Assembly (NCBI GenBank): GCA_963575745.1
Contig: CAUYUJ010002101.1
Location: forward strand, 29,417-93,416
Length of the DNA: 64,000 nucleotides
Origin: Prorocentrum cordatum
Lineage: Eukaryota; Sar; Dinophyceae; Prorocentrales; Prorocentraceae
Direction: 5' to 3'
The notes beneath the pieces are model-generated. The model saw nothing but the letters and a program-made list of their open reading frames with translations. It did no database searches and was not told the origin of the DNA. Positions within the stretch are counted from its first letter, which is position 1. Each line of letters starts with the position of its first letter. The position numbers and the translations under genes were made by a program. Below, one piece after another: positions 21,712-32,507 of this stretch.

Positions 21712-22317
21712 CAGGAAAGGTCGATCCTCGAAAGTGTGATGCGAGGTTCACACAACAGGACGCCGCAGTGCGTCCAGCAAGAACTGAGAAAAAAACGGCG
21801 ATGGTAATGTGAACTATGGTTGGCTGCGTGATGCGTGCTGTCACATGTTGCATTATGTGCAATTGCATGCTTTGCCAGTTGTCTTTCAGCTCTGTGCTTT
21901 CTGCTTATGCTGCGTGTTTTATATGCTGCCTGCTTCCTGCTTGTCTATGAGGTTGGCCGTGCGATTTCGTATGATGCAACGTACGTAATTGCATGCGTTG
22001 CCAGTTGCTTCTGTTTTGCGCGGCATACGTGTCGACTCTTTCGAACAACTCTCTTTGCCCCCTCCTTCTCACCCCCAATTATCCTACTCTGGGGGCGGGG
22101 CAGAGGAGGGGGGGGGACGAGGAGGAGGAGGAGGAGGGGGAGGAGGTGGATGAGGAGGAGGAGGAGGAGGAGGAGGAGGAGGAGGAGGAGGAGGAGGAGG
22201 AGGAGCAGCAGGATCATGAGCAGGAGCAGGACCAGCAGCAGAGGCAAGAGCAGAGGCAGAAACAAGAGCAGAAGCAGGCGCAGGAGCAAGCGCATGATGA
22301 GGCGAGCCTATCTCCCC
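21712..22317. repeat. Spacer with (GGA)n microsatellite
   Basis: The first 370 bp are unique 5' flank. GGA repeats occupy 22090-22205, then CAGGAGCA-type degenerate repeats run to about 22300. Confidence 0.75.
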
Positions 22318-23640
22318 TCAAGCGATCATGGCCCCGAGTTCTTCCCAACCGATTATTGCCTCGAGCTCCGCCAGCCCTTCGGCTGACATGGGGGGGTCGT
22401 GGGGGCGGCGGAGGCGGCTGGGGTGGCGGGTTCCTAAGGTACCGAACCCACTCAATCCACTGCCCGTTATTTTCATAGTATTCTGGCACAACGATTTGTT
22501 CTTGGGTAAACCACCCACGCGGGCCAAGCGACGGTTGGGGCGGAGGGTGCTCGGAACGGGCAGGTGGACAAGAAGAGATCAAGAGGGAGTTGATAAGGGC
22601 AGACGAGAAGGAGGAGGAGGATGATAAGGAGGAGGGGGGAAGACCTTCTTCTGAGATATCAGCAGGGTGGCGTAAGCTATTTGAGTGCGCTCAAAAACCA
22701 GCCGAAAAGCTCCTGCCCACTACCAGGTTTCTGACCCTGAAAAAGCCTTAGTGGGCAAGAGCGTGTTTCGCGCTGTTGGACAGAATCGCTGGATTTCCTT
22801 TGGGGTCGGTATCAACATGCCTGCTTGAATCCCATCAGCCCTCTGGGCGTCGGTGGTTTAGAGCGTTTCCTAGTCCACCCCTCCTTCTTCCCCTTCGGGG
22901 AGGGGCTTACCCCTCCCCCCTACCCCCTCCCCTGGACCTGGACGGGGGGTCCGCGAGTGCGCCCAAAACGACTTCGGCGAGGAAGCCACAATCATTGGTT
23001 GTATTATGGTTTGGGCCCCATTTTGGCCTCCTGGGGAGGGCTGTAATTAATGGCCCCCCCTCCTGATCGATCTCACCCAAGATGGCCCAACGACTGCCCC
23101 CAAGGCTCCCAAAGGTGCCCCGAGAGGGCCCCAAGGTGGCCATGAAGCTCCAAGAGGCCTTCAGGACGCCCCCCACGAGGCTCCCAAGAGACCCCGAAGA
23201 GGCCCCAAGAGACCCCAGAAGCACCCAAGATAGATGCTCCAAGAGGCCTCGGCGAGAATGCCAACTCATTGATTTTATGACTCTGCTGTGAGGCAGGTGG
23301 ACAAGCGCCGCAGTGCTGCTCTGTGAAACTCCACGTCTGACAGCACTGCAAAAGCAAAGCTTGTCATGCATCAGCATTCGCCGCTGCGCCCTGCCACATG
23401 CTCGCTGAAACGTCATACCCGATTGAACTGAGGCAAGCACAAATCTCGTCACTCCACCGCTTCTGCGGTCTGCGAGGCATGCGCCCTTGGGCAGTGATTC
23501 GCGAAGCGTCAACCATATTTTTTCACGAGCTTGATGTCCCATTGGGCGCCACGGCACTTGCGGCAACAGGTGGCAATCTCACGGAGGCAGAGTGAAACGT
23601 GTGATCTCTCGTTCTCGAAGAGTCGAGCCCCTCTCCCCGA
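22318..23640 (-). CDS. Multi-exon hypothetical gene with Cys-rich exon, partial
   Basis: Minus-strand coding segments, joins approximate. Exon at about 23640-23514: RLFENERSHVSLCLREIA then TCCRKCRGAQWDIKLVKKYG, with CCxxC. Next segment 22833 to about 22690: IQAGMLIPTPKEIQRFCPTA then RNTLLPTKAFSGSET, with a GT donor at ACCTG|GTAG. Last segment about 22560-22318: GWFTQEQIVVPEYYENNG, QWIEWVRYLRNPPPQ, then after a proline run MSAEGLAELEAIIGWEELGA and a stop. The proline run and the tail are in different frames that meet at the C7 tract 22389-22395, so either one base is missing in this sequence or the gene is broken. The first two segments are separated by element I2. I do not recognise the protein; upstream exons are not identified. 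Confidence 0.5.
22834..23513 (-). mobile_element. Introner-like intron I2
   Basis: About 680 nt between two coding segments. On the minus strand it begins GTTGACGCTTCGCGAATCAC, and ends in GGGCTGATGGGATT; the right end's reverse complement is AATCCCATCAGCCC. It shares the interior of I1, including the palindrome-like polypyrimidine block, CATTGGTTGTATTA, GATCGATCTCACCCAAGATG and the GGCCTCGGCGAGAATGCC word. Confidence 0.7.
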
Positions 23641-24484
23641 CCCCCCATTCGCTTTTTTTGTTGGGGGGGGGCCGCGAGTTGTGTCGATCTGCGTATCGCC
23701 AGGTTCTTGGGGTCCTTTGGGGCGTTCCTCGGACCAACCTCCTCACCTACACCCTTTCGGTCTCAACCACACCCATCTTCTGGACCCTTCCCTCCTCCGC
23801 TCCTGCACCGCCACCTCCCCCAACTCCCCTCCCCCGTTCCTCTCCCTTGTCTGGCGGGGTTGGGGGTAGAGGCTCAGGCCCTTCGCGCCCATCTTTGCGC
23901 CCCAGAGAACATAGAAGCAACGCTCCATGGTCCAATGCCCATGGTATCTCGCATGCCGCACGTGCTGTGGCATTTCGTCCAAGAGGGGGCAGGGTCTCGA
24001 GCAATCTTGACGACGCTGACGGTATAGCGATTTTCTCAGATTCATCATTATCGTTATCCGTGTTTTCCTCCGCCGTCTGTTTGTCATCCTGTTTCCAACG
24101 ATTATCCTTTTCCCTACCCTCCTCAGCTGTGTTTCGTCATGCTCGTGTGTCGTCATGCTCGTGTTTCGCTCGGCTGTGGTACGTTTGGCTTCAAGTGTTT
24201 GAGGTTCAATCGGCCCCCTTGGAAACACACCTGGAGTGTGCTGGACAGCTTCGCTGTCTGCCCGAGCTCGGCAAACTGAAAGAACTGAGCGCGAGAGGAA
24301 AACAACATAACACACTTGAGACGAGAGCACTAGCGACGCAGTGCGCACCAGAATGAACGCAAATGTTCACAACACAGAAATAGAAAGGCTCAAGAGATCG
24401 GTGGGCTCGGCTCCCCCGCCAAGCCATCTGAAAATCCCTCTCGCACATAGACCAAACTCATCGTGGCGACATGCCGTGCACGGT
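23641..24484. other. Spacer, possibly holding an unrecognised minus-strand exon
   Basis: C-rich at 23750-23870, unique after that. Around 23880-24030 the minus strand has open, GC3-rich frames (for example WTKCHSTCGMRDTMGIG or EMPQHVRHARYHGHWTME in another phase), but I cannot decide the frame and do not call a gene. Confidence 0.35.
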
Positions 24485-26131
24485 TCACGCATCATCATCG
24501 TCAAACGCATTGTTCCAGAAATCCGAGCACTCAACAACTTCGTCCATCATGGTGTTCAGCGAGGTGGTCATACTCTCCCACGGGCCAGTCACTGGAGGCG
24601 GGATCTCTCGGATATCATCGGGGCTATCGTCCGCGGAGTCGTCGTCGATGGGTTCGACGACCTCGCTCGTGGGCTCGCCCGTCTCCTCTGGTGGCCCCTC
24701 CTTTGCTTCCTGGGGGCTCTCCAGCGGCTGAGGCTCCTCCTTGCCCTCATGGGGCTTCTCCTCGGGCTTCTTCTCGACGATCGTCAGGTTCTCCACTCCA
24801 TTCATGGGTGCGCCCTTCTCCTCGGTGGCTGCTTCCTTGTCGGGCTCCTCGTGTTTGGCTTTCTTGCAAGCTCTTTTGGGGGCGGCAGCTGGGCGCTTCC
24901 GCACCGCCGTCTCCGCAGGCTGCGTCTCGATGGACGAAGCTGCGCTGGTCGCAGCCAGTGCCGCCGCCTTCTCGTCCTTCTCCTTGCGTTTCTTCAGCTC
25001 CTTGAGCTTCTCCCTCTTCAGCTGCTCGGCGTCTTGGGCCGTGAGGCGCCCCTCGCAGTAGCGCTTCGCGATGTCCTTCATGAACTCCACCGCCTCCGCC
25101 TCCTCGACGGCGTGCGTGGAGATCTGCGTGACCTGCTTCAAGTTGTGCTTGATCTGAATCAGCTTGATCCCCCTATCCATCACAAACTTGACCTGCACCT
25201 GGAGGCCGTCCATGTTGCCCGTCCACAAGATGTTGCCCCCTCGCGGCGTCTTCGAGGGCGCAGGTCCAGCATCCTCGAGAAAGGTCGACGCCAAGCAGTC
25301 CAGCACCTCGTACTCCATTCCGTCTGCCCACTTCGCCCAGACGTAGGTCTCGCCTGGCTTGACGGTCATGCTGTCGCAAACCTCAGGCTGAAATCGATCC
25401 GCGAATGCATCGCATCTCCATGCACGCTTCATGCTCTCGTCGTATCCGAACGTGAACGCATCCTCGGGCTTGGATCCCTCCTCGGGCTTGGGCTCCTTAT
25501 CGGGCTTGGTCTCGTCCTTCACGTTGCTCTTCTGCAGCGCTGCCTTCTTCGGCTCTGGGACCTTGCTCTCGTTGGCCATGAGGTTGGTCCACCACGCAGG
25601 AGCCCTGTTCGGCGGCTTCTCCTTGCGAGCGAGGCCGGCCGCGTGAAGCAAGAGAGTTCGGAGCCTCAGCGACGCGCCTTTGGCCCAGGACTCAACCTCT
25701 CTCAACTTGATGTCGTCCTTCTTGGCCGTGCCGATGTTGGCCATGACCTCCTCCACCACGTGCGGGGCGATCGAGAAGTTCGGCGCCACCTGGGCAAGGA
25801 TGGGGGCGCGCAGCCGACGACGCGACAGGGCAGATGAGGAGAAGCGAGGGGGCAGGAGCAAGAGATGACAAACGTTAAATCAGCAGGCCACCTGGCGAAT
25901 CGCTCTCAGCACCTCCCCCAACTTCTCAACCCTGCCGCGGTCCAGCATCTCCGATGCCAGGGCGTGTCCGTACATGGGCCAGCCTTTGTCATCGACCAGC
26001 GGTGTGAGTGCCTCAGTCAGAGCGCCGTTGATCTCCTCACCGTAACGTGTCCTCGGGACTGGCTCTGGTTTGGGCGGGCTCTCGGCTGCGCCACTCTCCA
26101 TCATTTTGGCCTTCGGGGTCGACCCAGTCAT
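24485..26131 (-). CDS. Two-exon acidic, Lys/Glu/Pro-rich dinoflagellate protein
   Basis: Exon 1 26131-25892 (ATG, MTGSTPKAKM), exon 2 25789-24485, stop TGA at 24485. The 102-nt intron reads CCAG|GTGG...CCAG|GTGG: the eight bases at its two ends are the same. Exon 1 and the start of exon 2 join as VLRAIRQ-VAPNFSIAPHVV, keeping frame. The first 90 residues carry a helical block (YGHALASEMLDRGRVEKLGE) that recurs at the start of many dinoflagellate proteins. The middle has a compact domain with TYVWAKWADGMEYEVLDC and GGNILWTGNMDGLQVQVK. After a coiled-coil-like KREKLKELKKRKEKDEK there is a nuclear-signal-like RKRPAAAPKRACKKAK and a long acidic tail ending NNAFDDDDA. Function unknown; nuclear location is inferred only from the basic motif. 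Confidence 0.75.
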
Positions 26132-27035
26132 CCTGAGAAACACGGATCTGGTCTGCGCCGAAAGGCTTGAACCAAACCGGCTGCACGGCTTTGTGTCGTT
26201 GCGTTTTGTTGTTTTGTTTTCATTCTTTTGCTCGCTTATGTCCATGCACGCACTCCTTCTCACAGCGGCCCAATGTGCGCGGCACTGAGGCGGCAATTGC
26301 TTATTGGACGCGCCCTCCATCCGTGGAACTGCAGCAATGTTGTAAGCCAATTACGTGTTGCGCTAAGGCGTGAGCTCCATTTTGAGTCGCCCTTATGTGA
26401 ATCCGCTAGAACTGGGGATATATAGCAAATGTTCGCGGCATTGAGGCGAGAATGCCACATTGAGTAACGCACCCCCTCGACCCACGTGATTGTTATATAC
26501 AAAAACTGTCGTGCGTGGCGTCGAGGCAGGAATTTAATTTCAGGTCTCATGCCACCTCCGTCCATCACTCCGCGGCAACCAATGTGCGCGGCGCCATGGC
26601 GAGAGCTAGATTTAGAGCAACAGACGGCCTGGACCCAAATCCCTCTTCCAATGGCTGGGCGGGGCGGGCGGTGGCGCGGCGGCGCCAGGGGCGCCCCCCC
26701 GCGCGCGCCGCCCCCCTCGCCCCCCCCCCGCCCGAACGAAGATCGAGTCGGAAGGACCAGCCGAACACGGAAAAGAGAAGAAGGAGAGAGGAGAGGAGAG
26801 GGGAAGCAAAAAGAGGAGGAGGGGGAGAATAACGACGAGGAGGAGGAGAGCAGCTGAGTTTTTTTTTTGCAACGCACACGAATATGCATCGAGGAAAAGC
26901 AGAGCTGCGATCGACAATGTCGCATGCCCTGCCTGAGTGCGATAATCGCACAAGGACGTTATTTTTAACGTCTAAAAGTGATCTAACGCAAGACGTTAAA
27001 ATTAACGTATAGACGTTAGGGTTGCTATTTCCAGC
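26132..27035. repeat. Spacer with degenerate direct repeats
   Basis: A word like TGTGCGCGGCACTGAGGCGG occurs in diverged form at about 26272, 26420, 26510 and 26580, roughly 90-150 bp apart, so this is an old tandem duplication. A purine microsatellite covers 26760-26860. Near 26941-27010 there are ACGTTAA/TTAACGT inverted repeats. No gene supported. Confidence 0.55.
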
Positions 27036-27049
27036 GTCTCGGCACCCTC

Positions 27050-27165
27050 TGGGTGGGAGCGCTTGGGAGCGCCGGGGAGCGCCGGGGAGCGCCTGGGACC
27101 GCCTGGGAGCGCTTGGGAGCGCCAGGGAGCGCCTGGGAGCGCTTGGAGCCATTTGGGAATTTAGG
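27050..27165. repeat. Short reverse-orientation 10-bp minisatellite
   Basis: About ten units of GGGAGCGCC(T/G)G, the same family as 10801-11275. Confidence 0.9.
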
Positions 27166-27170
27166 GGCCA

Positions 27171-27360
27171 GCCGCCCTAAACCCTAAAAGGCTGTAGTTT
27201 GGGAGGTCGCCGGCCATGCGGCCGGGGGTGGGAAGATGTTGCAACTCCTGCTCCCTTCGCCAAGCTTGCTCGGGTCGGCGAACCGCCCCCCCAATCAAGC
27301 TTGCCGAAGGGGGGGCAGCATTGCCTGGACTGTCGGCCGCTGCGCTAAGAGAAGCCCTAA
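27171..27360. repeat. Module F: telomere units flanking a hairpin
   Basis: Two CCCTAAA units at 27175-27188, then GGTCGCCGGCCATGCGGCCG, a long imperfect hairpin (CCTTCGCCAAGCTTG around 27256 pairing with CAAGCTTGCCGAAGG around 27295), then CCCTAAACCCTAAA at 27355. It has the plan of modules A and B with new sequence. Confidence 0.6.
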
Positions 27361-27530
27361 ACCCTAAACTGCAGGCGCGGCCCTGGGGGCGCGCATCGCC
27401 ACGCCTGTAAGGATCTGCTAGTGAGAGCGAGCTGCCAGTCGAGCTCACCGCCACAATCGGCCTGCCGGCCTGAGGCTGTGTCTCGCTCAGAAACACATAA
27501 CCCCTAACCCGGGGCCGGATGCTCCCAAAT
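27361..27530. repeat. Leader D, copy 2
   Basis: Matches 6696-6880 from CTGCAGGCGCGG to TAACCCCTAACCCGGGGCCG, with scattered differences. Confidence 0.7.
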
Positions 27531-27934
27531 CGCGGCCGGCCCTGGTGAGTTTAGGGTATTGGGCCGCGGGTTTAGGCTTTCCCTTAAAAACCATTGGATT
27601 TCCTTAGAAACTGCCCCAGGACGCTTGGCTTCGCTACGGAAGCGCGCTGCGGCGCTTAGATAGCCGAAATCGTAAAATTAGCGCTTGGGTTTGCCCGCCG
27701 CCGCGCTGGTCCCCCTTGTCGCGCTCGCATGCAGCCTCTCTGATATCCAAGCACTTGTATCGGCGCTTAAAAACCTCCGGATTTGCTTAAAACTGACCCC
27801 AGAACGCTTGGTTTCTCTGGAAGAGCGCGCTGGGGCAGGTTTTATTGCCGAAGGCGTAAATCCAATGGTCCAAAGGTTCTGTGCGTCCGCCGGCCAAAAT
27901 CCTCCCTGATGCCGCATCACGGAGGATTCTGGGG
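27531..27934. repeat. Spacer with a diverged direct repeat
   Basis: Two related segments of about 90 bp, at 27588-27680 and 27771-27862, share AAAAACC(A/T), GGATTT(C/G)CTTA, GAACGCTTGG-like and TTGCCGAA blocks. No gene. Confidence 0.6.
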
Positions 27935-28455
27935 GGTACCCACAACGAGCTCCCCCGGGCTCCTTGGCTCCTTGTGGGCTCCCATAACGAGCTCCCCCAG
28001 GCTCCTTGTGGGCTCCCACAACGAGACCCCCCGGGCTCCTAGTGGGCTCCCACAACGAGCTTCCCCCGGCTCCTTGTAGGCCTTCACAACGAGCTCCCCC
28101 GGGCTCCCGGTGGGCTTCCACAACGAGCTCCCTGGGCTTCCTTGCCAGCTTCCATAACGAGTTTCCCGGGGCTCCTTGTGGGCCCACAACGAGCTCCCCG
28201 GAGTTCCTTGTGGGCCCCCACAACAAGCTCTCCCGAGCTCCTTGTGGGCTCCCACAGCAAGCTCTCCGGAACTCCTTCTGGAGCTCCAAAACAAGCTCTC
28301 CCGGGCTCCTTGTGGGCTCCCACAACGAGCTTCCCGGAGCTCCTTGTGGGCGCCCACAACGAGCTCTCCCGAGCTCCTTGTCGGCTCCCACAACAAGCTC
28401 CCCGAGCCTCCTTCTGGGCTCCCACAACAAGCTCTCCCGGGCTCCTTGTGGGCTT
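27935..28455. repeat. Minisatellite, 34-bp unit, about 15 copies
   Basis: Unit built from GCTCCTTGTGGGCTCCCAC and AACGAGCTCCCCCGG. The spacing of CACAACGAGCT is 34 bp. Open frames on both strands (GSPQGARESLLW and similar) are artefacts of the repeat. Confidence 0.92.
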
Positions 28456-28489
28456 CTCATTCATCCCTGGTACGCGGCCACTCACTCTT

Positions 28490-28757
28490 GCCGACGCCTG
28501 CACACTTCCCCCCTTGCTAGGGGGGAGCGAGGGGGGTAGACCACCCTAAACCCTAAAAGCAATGACTCTGGGCGGATGGGGCGGGACTCAACGCACCCAT
28601 CCATCCCCCCCTACACCCTGGTGAGGGGGGGATAGGATGGTTCTGCTCGGAAACCCTAAACCCTAAACCCTAAACCCTAAACCCTAAACCCTAAACCCTA
28701 AACCCTAAACCCTAAACCCTAAACCCTAAACCCCCTAAACCCTAAACCCTAAACCCT
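28490..28757. repeat. Module B, copy 2, with the longest telomere block
   Basis: Matches 10320-10527 including CTTCCCCCCTTGCTAGGGGG, two CCCTAAA units near 28543 and the C/G hairpin near 28605-28632. It ends in about 15 CCCTAAA units (28652-28757), one of them disturbed (CCCCCTAAA) near 28731. Confidence 0.85.
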
Positions 28758-28935
28758 GAAGCGCGACCCCTCGAAGGGTCGCGCACCGATGTCGAACCTT
28801 GTCCGCTCTGAAAGCGAGCGATAGTCGAGCGCCCAGATCGTTATCGGGCCGGCGCACGCGCTGAGCTTCGCCTCTGAGAGAACCCTGAACCCGGGGTCGG
28901 ATTGCTCGGGCGTTTCCCTGTTGGCCCCTGGAAGG
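28758..28935. repeat. Leader C, copy 2
   Basis: Nearly the same as 4153-4325, with the 9-bp hairpin at 28761-28784. It is followed by GGAAGGATAAACTTCACTTG and then the 10-bp array, exactly as in copy 1. Confidence 0.75.
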
Positions 28936-28944
28936 ATAAACTTC

Positions 28945-28952
28945 ACTTGGGA

Positions 28953-28998
<46 letters not shown>

Positions 28999-29165
28999 CC
29001 AAGGCGCTCCCAGGCGCTCCCGCTCCCATCCCAGCGCCCTCCCAAGCGCTCCCAGGCGCTCCCAACGCTCCCAGGCGCTCCCAGGCGCTCCCAAGCCTCC
29101 CGGGCTCCCAGTCGCTCCCAGGCGCCAAGGCGCTCCGCAAGCGCTCCCAAGCGCTCCCAGACGCC
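28945..29165. repeat. 10-bp minisatellite GCGCTCCCAG, short array
   Basis: About 20 units, more degenerate than the array at 4340. Confidence 0.92.
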
Positions 29166-29210
29166 TGCCGCATCAATGGGCCCTCCGCCCGCATCAATGG
29201 GGCCTCCGAC

Positions 29211-29261
29211 AGATGATGATGATGATGCTGATGATGATGATGCTGATGATGATGATGATGC

Positions 29262-29355
<94 letters not shown>

Positions 29356-29363
29356 GGGATGAT
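29211..29363. repeat. (GAT)n microsatellite
   Basis: About 50 GAT/ATG units, nearly perfect after 29268. Confidence 0.97.
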
Positions 29364-30099
29364 GATGATGATCCTCCTCATCCTCCTCCTCCTCCTTCTC
29401 CTCCTCCTCCTCCCCACAACCCTTGGGACCCGTCCAGGGGCGTGTGGTTCGCGTGACAACCACTTAGGGCATCTGGTTCGCTTCGCGGTGTCGTGTTGAA
29501 AAAAAACTCTCCTCCTCCTCCTCCTCCTCCTCCTCAGCGGTGGCGTGGTTCGCGGGACAACCACTTGGGGCATCTGGTTCGCTTCGCGGGTGTCGTGTGA
29601 AAAAAACTCTCCTCCTCCTCCTCCTCGGGCCTCTGCCTCCTCCTCCTTCTCCCTTTCCTCGTCGCTGTCCTCCTCCTCCTCCTCCCCCTCCTCCTCCTCC
29701 TCCTTTTTTTCCGCAAGTGATTGGGAAGGGGGGGGAGGGAAGACAGGGGGGAAGTGAAGAAGTGAGGAGGAGGGGGAGGAGGAAGGAGGAGGGGGAGGAG
29801 GAGGAGGAAGTGAAGAAGTGAGGGGGGCTTGCCTGGGCTTGCTAGGCTCGGAGGAGTAGGAGCAGCGCGTGGCGCCATAAACTGGCGTCGTCATCGTTGT
29901 TGTCGTCGTCGTCGTCGCGTCCTCCTTCTCCTCCGCCCCCTCCTCCTCCGCGCGTGCGCTGTCTTGTCGAGCCTGCTCTCCGTGGGTGGTGGTGTCTTGG
30001 GGGGCCCTCGTCGGCACGGCTGGATTCGCTTCGAAATCGCGGCCTTCCTGGGCTTGCCTGGGCCTCCTGGGGCCTGCGCCTTCCTGGGTCTCCTGAGCT
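29364..30099. repeat. Microsatellite-rich spacer with a tandem duplication
   Basis: CTC tracts surround two copies of a roughly 80-bp block (about 29437-29515 and 29541-29620) sharing GTGGTTCGCG, ACAACCACTT, GGCATCTGGTTCGCTTCGCG and TGTCGTGT. GGA tracts follow to 29830; from 29880 the sequence is GTC-rich. No gene supported. Confidence 0.7.
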
Positions 30100-30345
30100 C
30101 TGGGCCTCTGGCTGAGCCTTCCTGGGCTTCTTGGGTTTTGCTCGGCCTCCTGGGACAGCAGGGGGCGCCTCTTAAGCCATCTCGGGCCTCCTTGGTTTTC
30201 CTGGTTGGACCTCTTGGGCCATCTTGGGCCATCTTGGGCCTCCTCTTGGAGCCATCTTGGGCCATCCTGGGGGCGCCTCTTGGGCCATCTGGGGCCATCT
30301 TGGGCCTCCTCTTGGAGCCATCTTGGGCCATCCTGGGACTTCTGG
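30100..30345. repeat. Dispersed CCAAGA(N)GGCC repeat, reverse orientation
   Basis: GGGCCATCTTGGGCCATC-type units on the plus strand, the reverse complement of the 12120-12640 family. Confidence 0.75.
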
Positions 30346-31127
30346 GCTTTCCTGGCCACAGGACGGCCTCCACCAGCGCCTGAAGGTGGCCGAGGCGCCA
30401 CCACCACCACCACCACCCACCAGCACCTCCAGCAGCTCGTCGAGCTGCTCAGCCTGCGGGCGGGCGCCGCGGGCGGCGCCGGGCGCGGCGATGGCCGCCG
30501 GCGCGGCAGTGGCCAGGCCAAGCCAGCCGCATCTCTCTCGCGAGGAGGAGTGAGGAGAGGGTTAATGAGGAGGAAGAGTGAGAAGAAGGAGGAGGGAGGA
30601 GAGGTAAGGAGGAGGAGGAGGAAGAAGAGAAAAGAGTGGAGAGTGGGGAGGAGGAGCGAGGCGTTTTCGGTGATGGCAGTGTACGCCGAGACTCGAGCCT
30701 CGAGGATCGAGGTTCGAAGTTTTCCCACTCGGGGGCCCTCCTCGACGCCGCGGCTGAACGCGGCGCGAAAAACTGGGAGTCCAGGGGCCCCTTCGCCCTG
30801 TCCCCCCCTTCCCCCTCGAGGCGTTGGGTCCCCAAGGCAGGGAGGACCTCCTAGTCAGCGACGCGGGGTCGACGACGACGACGACGGCGGCGACGATTGG
30901 CCCCGCCTCTGCCCTCCTTCTGCGCCTGGCCGAGCATGGGAGAGGAGGCCAGGGGGAGAGGAGAGGAAAGGAGGGGGAGGGGGAGGAGGAGGTGGAGGGA
31001 GGAGGAGGAGGAGGAGGAGGAGGAGGATTTGCGGTGGGCGAAGAGACTGGGCGTTGTGGGGTAAGAGGGGCGGGAGGAGCAGGAGGAGTAGAGAGGAGGA
31101 GCTGGAGCTGCCTCCCCAGCGCGTGCG

Positions 31128-31158
<31 letters not shown>

Positions 31159-31821
31159 TCGTCGACAACGACGGCGACGATGACGACGCCGCGACGACGA
31201 CGACGACGGCGACGACGACAGCACTGGCGACGACGGCGACGACGACGACGACGTCGGCGACGACGATCGACGACCAGGAGCCCGCCTCCGCCGGCCACGC
31301 CGCGGGCTCCCACTGGCCTCGTCGTCCTCGTCGTCGTCGTCGTCGTCTTGGAGGTCCGACATACTACGCTCTGTCATGCGTCCTGTACCCTCTCGGAATC
31401 ATTGCGTTGCTCGACATTTGACTGTGCGGATAAAATAAAGAGGAGATCTACGTCATGGTAAGGGATGGGGTGGAGTCCACCTTCAGGGCCCGACGTCCAT
31501 TTTCACACGCGAGGGGTTGAATACAGATTTCGATATGGTAAGCTCTGACAGCGACGACCGCAGCTCTTCGCCAGGCCATGAACGACCACGCACCTGCCAT
31601 GGCATGAAAATCGCCGCAACTCAAAGTTTTCCTTCTCCTCCTCCTCCTCCTCCTTCTCCTTCTCCTTCTCCTTCTCCTCCTTCTCCTCCTCCTCCTCCTC
31701 CTCCTCCTCCTCCGACCTCTGCTCAGTTGCCCCCTATACGTCGGCCTCGAACTCCACTGTGTAGCGAATTGAGTAGCGCGTCTTCGCGTGGACGGGGAGC
31801 TTAACTTTGCCGCTCGTCATC
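30346..31821. repeat. GC-rich spacer with GGA, GAC/GTC and CTC microsatellites
   Basis: GGA tracts at 30560-30660 and 30940-31030, GTC/GAC tracts at 30870-30895 and 31120-31350, a CTC tract at 31630-31715. Unique sequence at 31360-31620 carries no recognised exon. Confidence 0.65.
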
Positions 31822-32507
31822 TCAGCGAAGACCAGCGCCGCCGCTGGCGGCATGGTAGCCGTGTCCTTGTACAGACTGGACGATCGTCTGAGTTTTCGCG
31901 GGGTGGCCGACTGCGTTGAAGTTCACCCTCTGGAGCTTGTGGTCCACATCGCCGCTGTCAGGGCACTCAGCGAAGGGGCCCTTGCCTTGGCAGCAATGTG
32001 GGGGCGGGGCGGCCTTTGTGCTGGGCTGCTCTGGGGCGGCGGGGCCTCCTCCATAGTGGGCGGCGCCTCGACTGCGGGAGGCCTCGCCGGGAGCTCCGAC
32101 GTGGGAGTGGGCGCCTGCCGGGCCCGCGACGGGCGCACGACCGGTCTGCCGTCCGCTGTGCGCGGGCTCTGCCAAGTTTTCCCGTCGCCCGTGGCCTCGA
32201 GGTCCACGATCTGCTGCTTCCCGAAGCAGCCCGCCTTGCCTCTCTTGCCGAGCCAATCGCTGCGGGCCTGTGGGTCGTACTTCACCACCTCCTCCTTGGT
32301 GGGGGCCCCGGTGGCGTCGAGCCCGAGCATGTCTTCATGGCGGAACGAGTCGCTGGGGAGGGCCAGTGAAGCAGCCGCCTGAGAATCTTGAAACCCGTCC
32401 AACTGAGTCTCGCTCACAGGCTGCGACGACGCGTCGTGCATGCCCAGCTGAGAGTCCTGCATCCCCAAGGCATATCTCGCCCTGTGCGGCTGGACGGGGC
32501 TCAACAA
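31822..32507 (-). CDS. Hypothetical protein with MQDSQLGMHD start, possible frameshift near its end
   Basis: The main minus-strand frame (32507 to about 31960) reads LGMQDSQLGMHDASSQ, then DSFRHEDMLGLDATGAPTKE, VVKYDPQARSDWLGKRGKAG, CFGKQQIVDLEATGDGKTW and a proline-rich linker. It has no upstream ATG, so it may be an internal exon (acceptor at CCGCACAG near 32486) or start at one of the internal Met codons. At about 31985-31995 coding quality seems to pass to another frame that reads HCCQGKGPFAECPDSGDVDH and KLQRVNFNAVGHPAKTQ to a stop at 31822; the Cys/His pattern CC-(8)-C-(6)-H could bind zinc. The change needs a splice, a sequence error or a real frameshift. Product not recognised. Confidence 0.5.

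Noticed and set aside
27935-28455. CRISPR-like array (34-bp repeat)
   Set aside because: Units are directly adjacent with no spacers and the DNA is clearly eukaryotic.
28749-30728. 659-codon minus-strand ORF
   Set aside because: Runs through CTC, GAT and minisatellite repeat and ends in the leader; no domain.
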